Assembly (NCBI GenBank): GCA_032622095.1
Contig: CP136066.1
Coordinates: 9,387,784-9,451,783 of the forward strand
Length of the DNA: 64,000 bases
Source: Siphonodentalium dalli
Taxonomy: Eukaryota; Mollusca; Scaphopoda; Gadilida; Siphonodentaliidae
Direction of reading: 5' to 3'
A program made the translations under genes and the position numbers. This document shows, in pieces, positions 34,976-44,930 of the stretch. Positions within the stretch are counted from its first letter, which is position 1, and each line of letters starts with the position of its first letter. Under the pieces are notes generated by a model. It was not told where the DNA came from. It saw nothing but the letters and a program-made list of their open reading frames with translations, and did not search any database.

Positions 34976-35358
34976 ATAATTGTTTCCTGTTTAGTTAACA
35001 TATATCGAACAAGAACAGCGGGATACGGCGTGATATGGCCCTAGTGGAATAATGATGCCAAAGAAGGCTTAAAATTCCACATAGGGGATAAACTATTATA
35101 TCCGAGTTTTGTCAGCTGGTCCATTTTTTCATGCTAGCGCTAAGTTTTAATTTTCGTCGCATTGGTGGTGTTTCCCATCGATGCTGGTATCCTATCAAAC
35201 GTCTGTATTTTTTGTTTAGACAAAGATAAAATCTGCGTCGATGTTTTCTTGTTTCGTCGTTCTTCGTTCATTAGTTGGTGAACCATATTTGACCACCATT
35301 CTACTGCTTTGAAGTGAAATAAGTTCAATACGAGAATGCGACAAACATTACTGACCCT
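34976..35358. other. No gene recognised
   Basis: A 62-codon minus-strand frame (35140-35328) starts after TTCACTTCAAAG; no convincing splice pair or homologue was seen. Confidence 0.35.
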
Positions 35359-36166
35359 GTTCCAATAAATTATTTTCTATGTACGAGTCGACCATAGGTC
35401 GCCTTGCATATATAACAGAATGCATTAGCCTAAAAATTCTTTATCATTTTGTATCAATTTTTCTTAAATTCTTTTTTAACAATTTTCATAATTTTTTAGA
35501 ATTTGTCCTTACATTCTATTACAATTTTTATCATTTGTCTTATATTCTTTAACAATTTTGTCATTTTTTATCATTTTTTCTGACATTCTTTAACAATTTT
35601 ATCATTTTATATATTTTGTTCTGACATTCTTTATCAATGTTGCCAATGAAGCACATCCGGAAGCTTGTACGGCATCACGTGGAACCTAAACTCACTGGGT
35701 CATTGCTGACGCGTGTATATACATGTAGACTAGTGGAAGTGTCCATCTCGTGGAACCTAAACTCACTGGGTCATTGCTGACGCGTGTATATACATGTAGA
35801 CTAGTGGAAGTGTCCATCTCGTGGAACCTAAACTCACTGGGTCATTGCTGACGCGTGTATATACATGTAGACTAGTGGAAGTGTCCATCTCGTGGAACCT
35901 AAACTCACTGGGTCATTGCTGACGCGTGTATATACATGTAGACTACTGGATGTGTCCATCTCGTGGAACCTAAACTCACTGGGTCATTGTTGACGCGTGT
36001 ATATATATGTAGACTACTGGATGTGCCCATCTCGTTGAACCTAAACTCACTGGGTCATTGCTGACGCGTGTATATACATGTAGACTACTGGATGTGTCCA
36101 TCTCGTGGAACCTAAACTCACTGGGTCATTGCTGACGCGTGTATATACATGATATGGCGGGTCACA
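35359..36166. mobile_element. Decayed palindrome-carrying MITE with an internal 71-bp array
   Basis: A worn copy of the 69-bp palindrome (35359-35429) and the T-rich spacer typical of the family (TTCTTTAACAATTTT, repeated several times to about 35640) are followed by a 71-bp array. The segment closes abruptly with GATATGGCGGGTCACA and then TA, the right terminus of the TGTGACCCGCC family. The left terminus is lost. Either one old element gained an array, or array growth joined two fragments. Confidence 0.5.
35679..36150. repeat. 71-bp tandem repeat, 6.6 copies
   Basis: GGAACCTAAACTCACTGGGT recurs at 35681, 35752, 35823, 35894, 35965, 36036 and 36107, exactly 71 bp apart and nearly identical (AGTGGAAGTG against ACTGGATGTG marks two sub-types). 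The last copy is cut mid-unit at 36150 by a MITE terminus. Confidence 0.96.
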
Positions 36167-37122
36167 TATGTAGTATCTTCATATTCCCTGAATATAGCAT
36201 TCTCCAACGGTGTTCCGGTCACCCTTAAAGGGTAGCATTATGTCCCGTCTCGTGTCTACGCGGCCAATTTGTTTCGTGCTAACATTGCTAAAACGTCGAG
36301 GGACATAATAGTGAAGCAAATGAGTGGAGTGAAGTTAAATCATGTGATGGGGTTGCAGGGGTACCCTGGCAGCTCCCATACTGTTATATTTGTGTTGTCA
36401 TCGCATATTCGTGACCTTTTAACCTCTGGTGACGTTATCGATGATAAAATCATATTTGTTTCTACTATTGGATATTATTAAAATACCTACAAAATGACAC
36501 ATCGCCTTTTAAAATCCAATCACAAGGACATCACTTGTATGTGATTACCGTTTCCCCACCCAATCATAATTGGGAAACAGTGGTAACTGTGTCAGGCTTA
36601 GCTTTTACCCAATAGGTAATCCAGGGCCCACAATATTTGCAGTTAACTTAATTTGACCTGAACAATACACATTATGGTACATGAAAATACCGAAGAAGTT
36701 AAGTTGTTTGGGTGCACGGTAGGTCATACCAGTCCATTGACTGATGGACGTTGGACAAAGGAAACCCAGTGGCCACGTCCCTGCTAGCGATAGCCATACC
36801 ATATGTCCATGTGGTAACAAATACTCACGGGAAACAGGATAGCAATGTCCGGTCAGAGAATATATCAACATACGTTATCCACTATACATGTTCATCGACT
36901 TGTATGGCATGCACCGCGTGCTTACTATTTTAACTATGCTTCATTGTATGGTAAATGTGTTGGGGTACCTATTATGTCGTTCATTATACACACAGTGCAT
37001 TGTGAAGAAGTGATCCGTGAGTGGTTGGAATACCCTTGTTACATCGAAGCATGTCGAGTTGTTTCATTTCAATTGTTCGCTAGTGTGCAATGCGTACGAG
37101 CGGTGATACTGCGATATTTAAC
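36167..37122. other. No gene confirmed; weak exon-like frames
   Basis: Minus-strand 36605-36871 contains WPLGFLCPTSISQWTG with an acceptor-like GCTAGCAG and a GTATGA donor in phase 1, and plus frames overlap. Nothing is supported well enough to call. Confidence 0.3.
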
Positions 37123-37126
37123 TTAA

Positions 37127-37361
37127 CCCTTTGAGTGCCAGGGGCCGATCTCATCGGCCCTAAACCTACAAAATAAGTATGTTAAAGAATATAAGAATAT
37201 TAAAATTGTAAAAAATTGTAAAAAAAAAAATAAAATAAATTGTTAAGCCAATGCATTCTCTTATATATGCGAGGCGACCTATGGTCGACTCGCATATATA
37301 AGAGAATGCATTGGCACAGGGTATATGGGTTGATACAAAAATCGACCTAGCACTCAAAGGG
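37127..37361. mobile_element. piggyBac-like MITE, second terminal-repeat family
   Basis: CCCTTTGAGTGCCAGG at 37127 and CCTAGCACTCAAAGGG ending at 37361 are near-perfect inverted termini bounded by TTAA (37123-37126, 37362-37365). Inside are GGGCCGATCTCATCGGCCC (a stem), an A-rich spacer and one 69-bp palindrome (37247-37315) in the 'right-hand' orientation, with its CACAGGG flank. Its termini differ from those at 15682-16073, although both use TTAA. No transposase. Confidence 0.88.
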
Positions 37362-37365
37362 TTAA

Positions 37366-37909
37366 TTAAAGCTTTGCTTCACAACAAAAAGGAAATTTTG
37401 TCGAGTCATACGTATACATTACATTATTACATTACATTATTACATTACATTATTACACCACGAATTGTTAATGTTTGCGATATAATGGATTCGTAATTGT
37501 TAAAGCATGTGGTGATATTAATGAAAAGATAAGTGGCATCATATGACATTGACATTTTGACTTCTCGTAGCCCAATGTTTATGTTTTCAAAATGAGAGAT
37601 AACTCTAAGATACCCATCATTTTGTTAAATGTCACTGTTTCTAAATGTCTGAAGATTCACACATCAGAGAGACAAATGTCTGAACAAAACAGAAAAACTA
37701 CTTAAAATAGTTGGACTGTATGGTTCAATTCCACGATGTCAGCCCAAAGATTCACCCAAGAGAGCTAATCCCTTACATCGCCGGAGTAAGGGAGAACCAG
37801 GAGAAGCGTGTTCAATAGAGAAACGTGATATAACACAGTAGATTAACGTGTGTATTGCAGCCATACATGTGGGCGCTAGGTTGTAAATTTCAATTTGGTA
37901 CACTCTTCA
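37366..37909. other. No gene recognised
   Basis: A small ATTACATTACATTATT run (37414-37457) and otherwise unique sequence. Confidence 0.4.
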
Positions 37910-38074
37910 TGTAAGAATACACGAAACCACGCACCCCTTCATTTTCCATATGTGTTAGGGTTAGGGTTAGGGTCTGGGCTAGGGGTAGGACTAGGGTTCC
38001 GGTTATGACTAGGGTTGGGGTTAGCGTTATAGTTAGAGTTATAGGGTTAGAGTTAAGGTTAGTGTATTCTTACA
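37910..38074. repeat. Telomere-like TTAGGG tract inside 13-bp inverted termini
   Basis: Perfect GTTAGGG repeats at 37954-37972 decay into GGGTTAGAG/GGTTAGTG variants up to 38064. TGTAAGAATACAC (37910-37922) and GTGTATTCTTACA (38062-38074) are exact complements bracketing the tract. An interstitial telomere seed or a MITE that captured one are both possible. Confidence 0.8.
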
Positions 38075-39403
38075 CGAAGGACATGCGGGAACTTGAGGTA
38101 CCACTTGGAACATTCCAAACAACCGACGGAGGTGGGTGGAATCTCCTGAAGTTTGTGGGGGGGGTTTTGCCTTGTTAAAAAATGACTAATTTCACGTTGG
38201 GCACCCCGATGACGACACCGAATCCTAGTCAATGTGTGCAGCTCGTGTAACAGTACAATGACAAGTCAGGTTCAGTTAAAAGTGCGTGTGGAATGGGTAC
38301 CATTGCTCATAATACACACCAAAAAAGGATATAATATTATTACTACAGTGGCTTAATAATATGTCTAAATATGTGGATAGTCAGCAGTCAGCATTTACAA
38401 CGTACAACTGCTCATGTTTCTTGTGCGTGCGTCAAGTATATAAGGTCGATATCTATTTAGTTAATACTTTAGTTACTTTCCCACCGTAGACCCGTGTATC
38501 TGTTAAGAAGTACTCCGGTGACCCTATATTTAGTCACCGTTGACCACTTATATGCAGACAACATTTTACCCAATCAATATAGTCATGCATGTCTCAATTT
38601 TAGTTAAAGTCTATTAAATATTTAGTTAGTTTTATAACTCAATTCCATTGAGTTATTATATGTAACCCGATAATTAGTTGCATATTGGGTTACACTCTGA
38701 CTAAATATTTGGTTAAGAGCTAACTAATTAATATTGACCAAATTGATTGGGTTAAAACTGACTAGCAGTATGTAGGAGGAACAAGATGTAACCCAGTTTC
38801 GTTAATATATATTTAGTCACCCAATTTTTAGTCAGAGAAGTTTGACCCAATATTTTAGTTAAGCATTGACTAAACAATTAGTCAGTCAATATTTAGTTAC
38901 CAAATGTTTAGTCGGAGAAGTTTTGACCTACTTGTTTAGATAACAGTTATCCCGTAACTAAACTGTATTTATATTGTGATGGATTAATATGCCCCTTTAC
39001 GGTGGATACCGGACCAGCCGATTGCAGTATGCCTAATGTTGCAACTTACATTTTGGATGGAGTTTGTTCTATTTATAGGGCTGTTTCTTGTCCGTAAATC
39101 CGATCGTATTGTGGTAAGTTTACTTATACATGATCGCAAATAATTTGGTCCAATAATTTCGTGTGATCTATTAGATAATGTATGGATATATTGTTGCAAA
39201 CACCGCTGTTGTTGTATCACTCAAGATGTATCGTCTTTCCCAATTTTAAATCAGACTAACAACAGGGTGATCTGGACTACCCACCAGAAGACGACTCAAC
39301 CAACCACAGTTGCGGAGTTTCTGACCAACAAACTGCTTTTGTGACTAATTTGATCCAAATATATTAATAATATCTAAAGTAACGACACTATTGACAGCTT
39401 GGT
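38075..39403. other. No gene; TTTAGTCA/TGACTAAA and AACCCAAT word cluster at 38470-38975
   Basis: ATTTAGT(C/T)A, TGACTAAA, AACCCAAT and ATTGGGTTA recur many times in both orientations without a fixed period. A 78-codon minus frame (38984-39220) has no splice support. Confidence 0.45.
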
Positions 39404-39888
39404 CCATCCCAACTCTGATAAAGTTTAATGCCATCCCTACTCTGATAAAGTTTAATGCCATCCCTACTCTGATGAAGTGTAATGCCATGCCTACTCTGAT
39501 AAAGTTTAATGCCATCCCTACTCTGATAAAGTTTAATGCCATCCCTACTCTGATAAAGTTTAATGCCATCTCTACTCTGATAAAGTTTAATGCCATCCCT
39601 ACTCTGATGAAGTTTAATGCCATCCCTACTCTGATAAAGTTTAATGCCATCCCTACTCTGATAAAGTTTAATGCCATCCCTACTCTGATAAAGTTTAATG
39701 CCATCCCTACTCTGATAAAGTTTAATGCCATCCCTACTCTGATAAAGTTTAATGCCATCCCTACTATGATAAAGTTTAATGCCATCCCTACTCTGATAAA
39801 GTTTAATGCCATCCATACTCTGATAACGTTTAATGCCATCCCTACTCTCATAAAGTTTAATGCCATCCCTACTCTGATAACGTTTAAT
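39404..39888. repeat. 27-bp minisatellite, 18 copies
   Basis: Unit CCATCCCTACTCTGATAAAG plus TTTAATG, nearly identical throughout. As 27 is nine codons, frames of 173-188 codons stay open on both strands (IPTLIKFNA and GMALNFIRV repeats). They lack start context, splice sites or unique flanking coding sequence and are treated as artefacts. Confidence 0.97.
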
Positions 39889-40217
39889 TCCGCCTATATC
39901 TGCAACCCTGAATACGCAAACAAAACCTATAAACACACAACAGTCGTTGGCAATTAATGAATTGTATTATACAGATATCACTGATAATGATACAGATGAA
40001 GTCAGGAAACGCTACCAGTTACGTGAGTCTTGAGTAAACCGACAACCCGTTCAAGGTCACGATTAAAAGCATTTTATCGATTTAAGAATACAAAATTCTT
40101 AGAATCGTACGATCAGGCTTCTTGACTGATCAACCCCTTATACCGAATTGTGTATAAGATCAAACTGGTGACGGAATTAACAATATTGATAAGGGTAAGA
40201 GTCATTCGCTTGACTTG

Positions 40218-40330
40218 AAACGTATTTTATTTGCATAATAATACAAAAGGGATCGGGGCATAAGTTTGTTTCAACTAATATGAAACTCCTCTCACAATAC
40301 AAACAATTAAGCATACAAAATGCTTACAAG
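40218..40330 (-). mobile_element. LINE 3'-end remnant related to 4371-5343
   Basis: TATTTTATTTG.ATAATA.ACAAAA.GGAT.GGGGCA, then GTTT..CAACT.AT and ACTCCTCTC..AATACA, follow the same order as TATTTTATTTGTAGTATAATAC, GGATTGGGGCAA and AGCCCCTCTCCGG at 4392-4490. It is older and more diverged; only the 3' end remains. Confidence 0.55.
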
Positions 40331-40738
40331 GTGACAGATGAACATATTTACATGCTTGATTTTGTTATTGTATGGTGATTGGTCTAGTGCCTCCCATAAC
40401 TTATTGCTATATGGGTTATGGTTGATAACTAAATGTCGGAGCAGGGTTTTGCGCAAAGAGATATTTTCATCATATATATGCTAGTCAAGTTATGATGATG
40501 ATGATTATGGTGATGATGATTAGTTGTCCGTCGTTGTATGTTTGAGTAACAATTTATCAGACGTCGCCCATGCTTATTCATCAGAATCAATGATGGACAT
40601 TACTACGCCATCTTTTCTCAATCAGTTGACAATATTATTTGGGGTATACTGATGCAATCAATGCGTATTTCTGTTGGTCTTTATGTCAATGAATTGTTTT
40701 TGTTTTTGTTTTTTTTCTTGAATTTATGTATTTAACGT

Positions 40739-40768
40739 TATACTTCCATATTTTAATATGGAAGTATA
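40739..40768. repeat. Perfect 14-bp stem palindrome
   Basis: TATACTTCCATATT and AATATGGAAGTATA are exact complements around TT. Could be a tiny transposon relic. Confidence 0.8.
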
Positions 40769-41397
40769 TTGTATTACTGTTTATTATTGTTTTCTATATG
40801 ATTATTTCTCCAAGGTATTTATTTAAAATATAGATATCAATAATCACTAGTGGAGGCAGAATGCTCAAATTGTATCTTTTAGTAAGGCTGCTGGCAAGTT
40901 GTTCCGGTGTCGTGCTTGGCTTGTGTAGTTTTTGGCCCTTAAACCGACCTCTCAAATTGGGCGACACGGGTAGTGTATCCCTGGCACGCTTTAAGATGGC
41001 GGAACGGGACAACGACGTTGATGTAAAGCAACTTCAAATTATTTCTCTCTACACAATAGCCTTGTTCCAAATATTGATGTTTGGAGGAGAGGTGTTCAAT
41101 ATTGCAACACTCTCTCTCCGATCGCGACCAAACTTACATACCGATGGCGTGGTCATTTCGTGAAGCGGTTGAAGTCCTTTAATGTTGTCAGTATAGGGCA
41201 TACGTATTTCCGTTGTGTCTGTCGTTTGTTGGCTAATTTAGGAGCATATGAAATGCAGGGGCAGAGCTAACTAAAGAACACACCTGACACAACTCATATC
41301 AAAATAGCAGTAGCACATTGCAGTAGGCCGGACAAGTGCAGTCGCCATAGCCGAGAGAGAATGTGGATCTGGATAATTGATTGAAATATTGGCCTAC

Positions 41398-41554
41398 CTT
41401 CAATTCGGACCTCGGATTCTGGATACTGTATCATCTGGTCGATATACTTGGAATTATCTGCAAAAACTGACCACCACAAGTAATTGTCCCCTTCCCAGTG
41501 ATAGAGATAAGTTAGCAACAATATATTCATAATGACTAACTTTCCGACATACAT
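41398..41554 (-). CDS. First coding exon with signal peptide, unknown secreted or membrane protein
   Basis: The minus strand starts ATG at 41554 and reads MYVGKLVIMNILLLTYLYHW, a signal-peptide-like start with a hydrophobic core, then EGDNYLWWSVFADNSKYIDQ and MIQYPESEVRIE. It ends in phase 1 at GTAGGC (52 codons + 1 base). The phase-1 end fits the phase-1 exon family of this window, so it may be the 5' exon of one membrane-protein copy, with downstream exons at lower coordinates. No matching second exon could be assigned. Unspliced, the frame reaches a stop at 41294. Confidence 0.4.
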
Positions 41555-41899
41555 GTATTGATTGTTCTAACTGAATTTAGTCATTATGTGGACAACACAT
41601 TGACTAACCCACACATAATTCATTCACAATGACTAACCTGAGCTATTCACATTGAATAACCTGTTGTAGCAGTGTACTGGGATAACATCGACTGAATGAA
41701 CAACGTATTTTATTCTGAACGAAGTGATTATATATAGCACTATAAACAGCATATGGCAATATAATCAAACTATATGCGTACACGTACATGTAAGTTTCGT
41801 CTGACATCTATAACGAATTGTCATGACTGGGACCCATATTAAGCAACATGGGGTTACGTACCTGAGAAACAACTTCCAACATTCCAGTCAGTGTCCTGG

Positions 41900-42236
41900 T
41901 TAATTATGATCGTTTTGCAGACTTACGTGTTATCTCATATGAACCCGCTTCGATGGCCATGCGTCCCTGTACGTATATATGACACGAACCCGCTTCGATA
42001 GGCATACGTCCCTGTACGTATACATGATGCAACCAAAGTAATGCATCTATAATCAATTATTTCGGTAATTGAACATTGCTAGTCTAGATCGTGTGAACAA
42101 ATTGATCTTAAGCGACTTGTAATAATCACCCAAAATAGGGATGTTTAGATTGAATGACACTTCTAACAGGGACGTATGCCCATCGAAGCGGGTTCATATG
42201 AGATAACACATAAGTCTGCAAAGCGATCATAATTAA
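41900..42236. mobile_element. TTAA-flanked element with about 70-bp inverted termini
   Basis: TTAATTATGATCG.TTTGCAGA, CTTA.GTGTTATCTCATATGA and ACCCGCTTCGATGG occur at the left (41900-41970) and as complement at the right (42170-42236). TTAA sits at both edges (41900-41903, 42233-42236). Near the left end the CCCGCTTCGAT..GCAT.CGTCCCTGTACGTAT block is doubled in tandem. A decayed inverse copy lies at 19067-19255. Confidence 0.75.
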
Positions 42237-42604
42237 CAAGAACTTGTAAAACAATATCGACTGATGTTCTTATTTTAAATTGTTCATTATTTTTAACTAA
42301 CGACATTTCATATTTAGAAACCATTAGTATGTAAACATTACTGTTCTAGTGGCATTAGTCCAATAAAATAGGAACATTTAATCCAAACATTGGAAAAGGC
42401 AATTGCATTGAACACTATTGAGACTAACATTTGAACTTAATATGGAATTAGCGATGTTTGTTGACAAATTACTGCACCGGTTTTGTCCACATAGCAACTG
42501 TGTCAACACCACGCAGCATCTCGCCCGTGGACAATTACCAGTAAAAGCAATAAGAATAAAGTATATAGATGTTTCCATGGTCTTGCTAGTTATAATCGTT
42601 TTAA

Positions 42605-42954
42605 CCGTTTACCCAACAAAACGGCCCAAAACGCCCAAATAAAGCTTCAACAGCCTAAAATATCTTCGGTCTGTCTCAATAACATCATACAAATATGGAT
42701 ATCATTGGAACCGGTTCATTGACCACATTGTGATGGTTACAGTTATGCCCTGTGCCCTGTGCCAATGACCATAGGTCGCCTCGCATATATAAGAGAATGC
42801 ATTGGCCTAAAATTGTTTTTACATTCTTTGACAATTTTATCATTTTGAATATGTGTTAAGCCAATGCATTCTCTTATATATGCGAGGCGACATATGGTCG
42901 ACTCGCATATATAAGAGAATGCATTGGCACAGGGCCGTTCTGTTGGGTAAAGGG
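42605..42954. mobile_element. piggyBac-like MITE, second copy of the CCCTTTACCCAACA family
   Basis: Left end CCGTTTACCCAACA (one substitution), right end TGTTGGGTAAAGGG, TTAA on both sides (42601-42604, 42955-42958). The interior matches 15682-16073 closely, for example CAGCCTAAAATATCTTCGGT. Its left palindrome (42761-42806) has lost about 23 bp of one arm; the right one (42860-42928) is complete. Confidence 0.9.
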
Positions 42955-43010
42955 TTAAAAACCATTTTGAGTTATCACATACATGTACTCATGGACTAAG
43001 TCTGCTCGGC

Positions 43011-43569
43011 CCACAACAGCTTGGGATATCGTCGGCTGGTTTGATGTTACTTTGGACCGAGTCCCGCCCCCACACTCTTCCACAACAGACTTTACACCCA
43101 GAACCGTGGGCAAGAGTTATCTTTCTTGTATGTCCTCGGATTAGGTCAAATTGACGCTTTGCGTATCGGCACAAAGCGGCCAGCCTTTCCTAAGCATGAT
43201 GATATCAAACAAGCGTATAGCAGAGGTCCATTGAATATCGAAGCAATGCAATTTACAAGTAAACAAAGCCTTATTTTCCAGCGATTTCGATGTATCGCGC
43301 TATCAGAATGTATATGTTATGTAAACAATATATTAAACGATCGTATCATAACGTTATCGTTATCTATCACGGTAAATTAGATTTAATGTTGAAGAAGATT
43401 AATCGTGGACGTGACAGATGGTTAATCACGTTCCGGGGTTCACGTAAGTGCCCGGGTGCCACAAGTAAATGCAGTACGTCTGTGGAACGAAGGTATGTTA
43501 TAGAAAAGTAACGATATGGTACTCGGTCCAAAACAGCATCAACCGAACCGATATCCCAAGCTGGTGTGG
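43011..43569. mobile_element. Inverted-repeat element of about 560 bp inside the duplicated block
   Basis: CCACAACAGCTTGGGATATC, then GGTTTGATG and TTTGGACCGAGT (43011-43062), are complemented by ACTCGGTCCAAA, CATCAACCG and GATATCCCAAGCTGGTGTGG (43521-43569). Copy 1 of the block has nothing here, so it is an insertion. No target duplication was identified, and the short frames within have no supported product. Confidence 0.65.
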
Positions 43570-44261
43570 ATAGAGACTACTTGGTATAATTTACCCACTG
43601 CAATTGACTTGTGTCCCTTTAAGTGTGTTAACGTGAAAACCGTCAACTGTGAACGTATGTTAAATGTCAAGGTTTTTCTAACTGGAAGTTACACAACAGA
43701 AAACATTAATAATGCTATAATACTGGATGATCGCCGTTGTTGGTCAGCCAATGACAGAACACCGATTGCTTTTCCATTCAAATTCTTGAAACAACTCCCA
43801 TCTCGTGTGCATTGCGCATGGCGTCGCCATATGTGGGTGGGTCAACCATGCAGTCGGCATACGAGGGTGGCGGGTGGGTAAACTTCTTCCTCTCTTCCGA
43901 TATCACACTTATGCTATCTCCTGAAACATATAGAAGATACCAAACTAAATGAAATCAGACATCGACAGAAAAGGGAAAACAATCATCAACAGAACAAGGA
44001 AACACCAATTCAAGTACACCAACAGGGGACATTCGTCGGTAGAAGATTACTATTACTATGCCCTTCACTATTAATTAGAACCACTCCATATGGAAATTAT
44101 GACTAAGACGGAATGGCCATAATATTATTTATTGAGATCTGATCTCCCAACAAACATACATTAAACATGTGAACAATAATGAAACCTTACTCTCACTTTT
44201 CTCTCCTCCTCATGCTTGCACTCTAACTTTTACACATGAAATGATTATGAATTCTGCAACT

Positions 44262-44545
44262 TTAATAATTTTGTCTTGTATTCTTTAACAATTTTATAAT
44301 TTCACCCATACAGAGCCCCATACAAACATGAGCAGACGACACTCTTCTATATGCTTCTATATATGTGTGGGGCTCCCTGCAGGGTAATGGATGTTTTTTA
44401 TTTTATGTCCTAAAAATTGTCAGAAACATTTATTTTAAAAAAAATGATAAAGAATTGTTAGGCCAATGCATTCTCTTATATATGCGAGGCGACCTATGGT
44501 CGACTAGTATATATAAGAGAATGCATTGGCACAGGGTAAAAAAAA
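44262..44545. mobile_element. Palindrome-carrying MITE remnant (right half, no termini)
   Basis: AATAATTTTGTCTTGTATTC, the GAGCCCC..GGGGCTC core, the spacer and one complete 69-bp palindrome (44462-44530), CACAGGGTA follow as in 18320-18610. Both TGTGACCCGCC termini are missing. Confidence 0.85.
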
Positions 44546-44930
44546 CACCAATAGGGAACATTCGTCGATATAAGATTCGTAGTGTGGCTAATATTTACAT
44601 AATGAAGTTCCCTTAGGGTGAATTAAGTGATATAATCTAGCTTCATCAAGTTCACCCTCTGGGGACATCATTCTGCTTAGTCCTCAGCTTAGAATATATA
44701 TGTATAGTCTCATATTAACGTCACTTTTTCCATTCTGTTCAGTTTCTATATTCAAGAGAGTGAATGTGGTTTTGCTAGCCCGCCGTTCGCCGCTAAATTC
44801 ACCCTATGGGGACCTCATTTCTCGTCACCTCTGTGTCACGGCATGCCTATGAGCATTTCTTTTCAATTGAACACATAATGTATCGCTTCACACTGTGACA
44901 ATTGGCTATAACATAATATAAACTTAAAAC

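Larger units (their letters stand above)
39889..41397. other. LINE 3' remnant, one hairpin, otherwise nothing recognised
   Basis: Apart from the two features listed below, I saw only short frames on opposite strands (40794-41012 minus, 40861-41163 plus) without support. Confidence 0.4.
42250..44930. repeat. Diverged duplicated block, copy 2 (pairs with 20030-21700)
   Basis: Carries the same landmarks as copy 1 in the same order but is about 1 kb longer because of three insertions: a piggyBac-like MITE (42605-42954), an inverted-repeat element (43011-43569) and a MITE remnant (44262-44545). The ACATTCGTCG.TA.AAGATT motif appears on both sides of the last. The 121-codon plus frame at 43516-43881 is not kept in copy 1. 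Confidence 0.75.

Noticed and set aside
39345-39957. Frames of 173-188 codons on both strands
   Set aside because: 27-bp minisatellite; no unique coding sequence or splice signal beyond the array.
43516-43881. 121-codon plus-strand frame
   Set aside because: Lies across the end of an inverted-repeat element and a duplicated block; the frame is not kept in the other copy.
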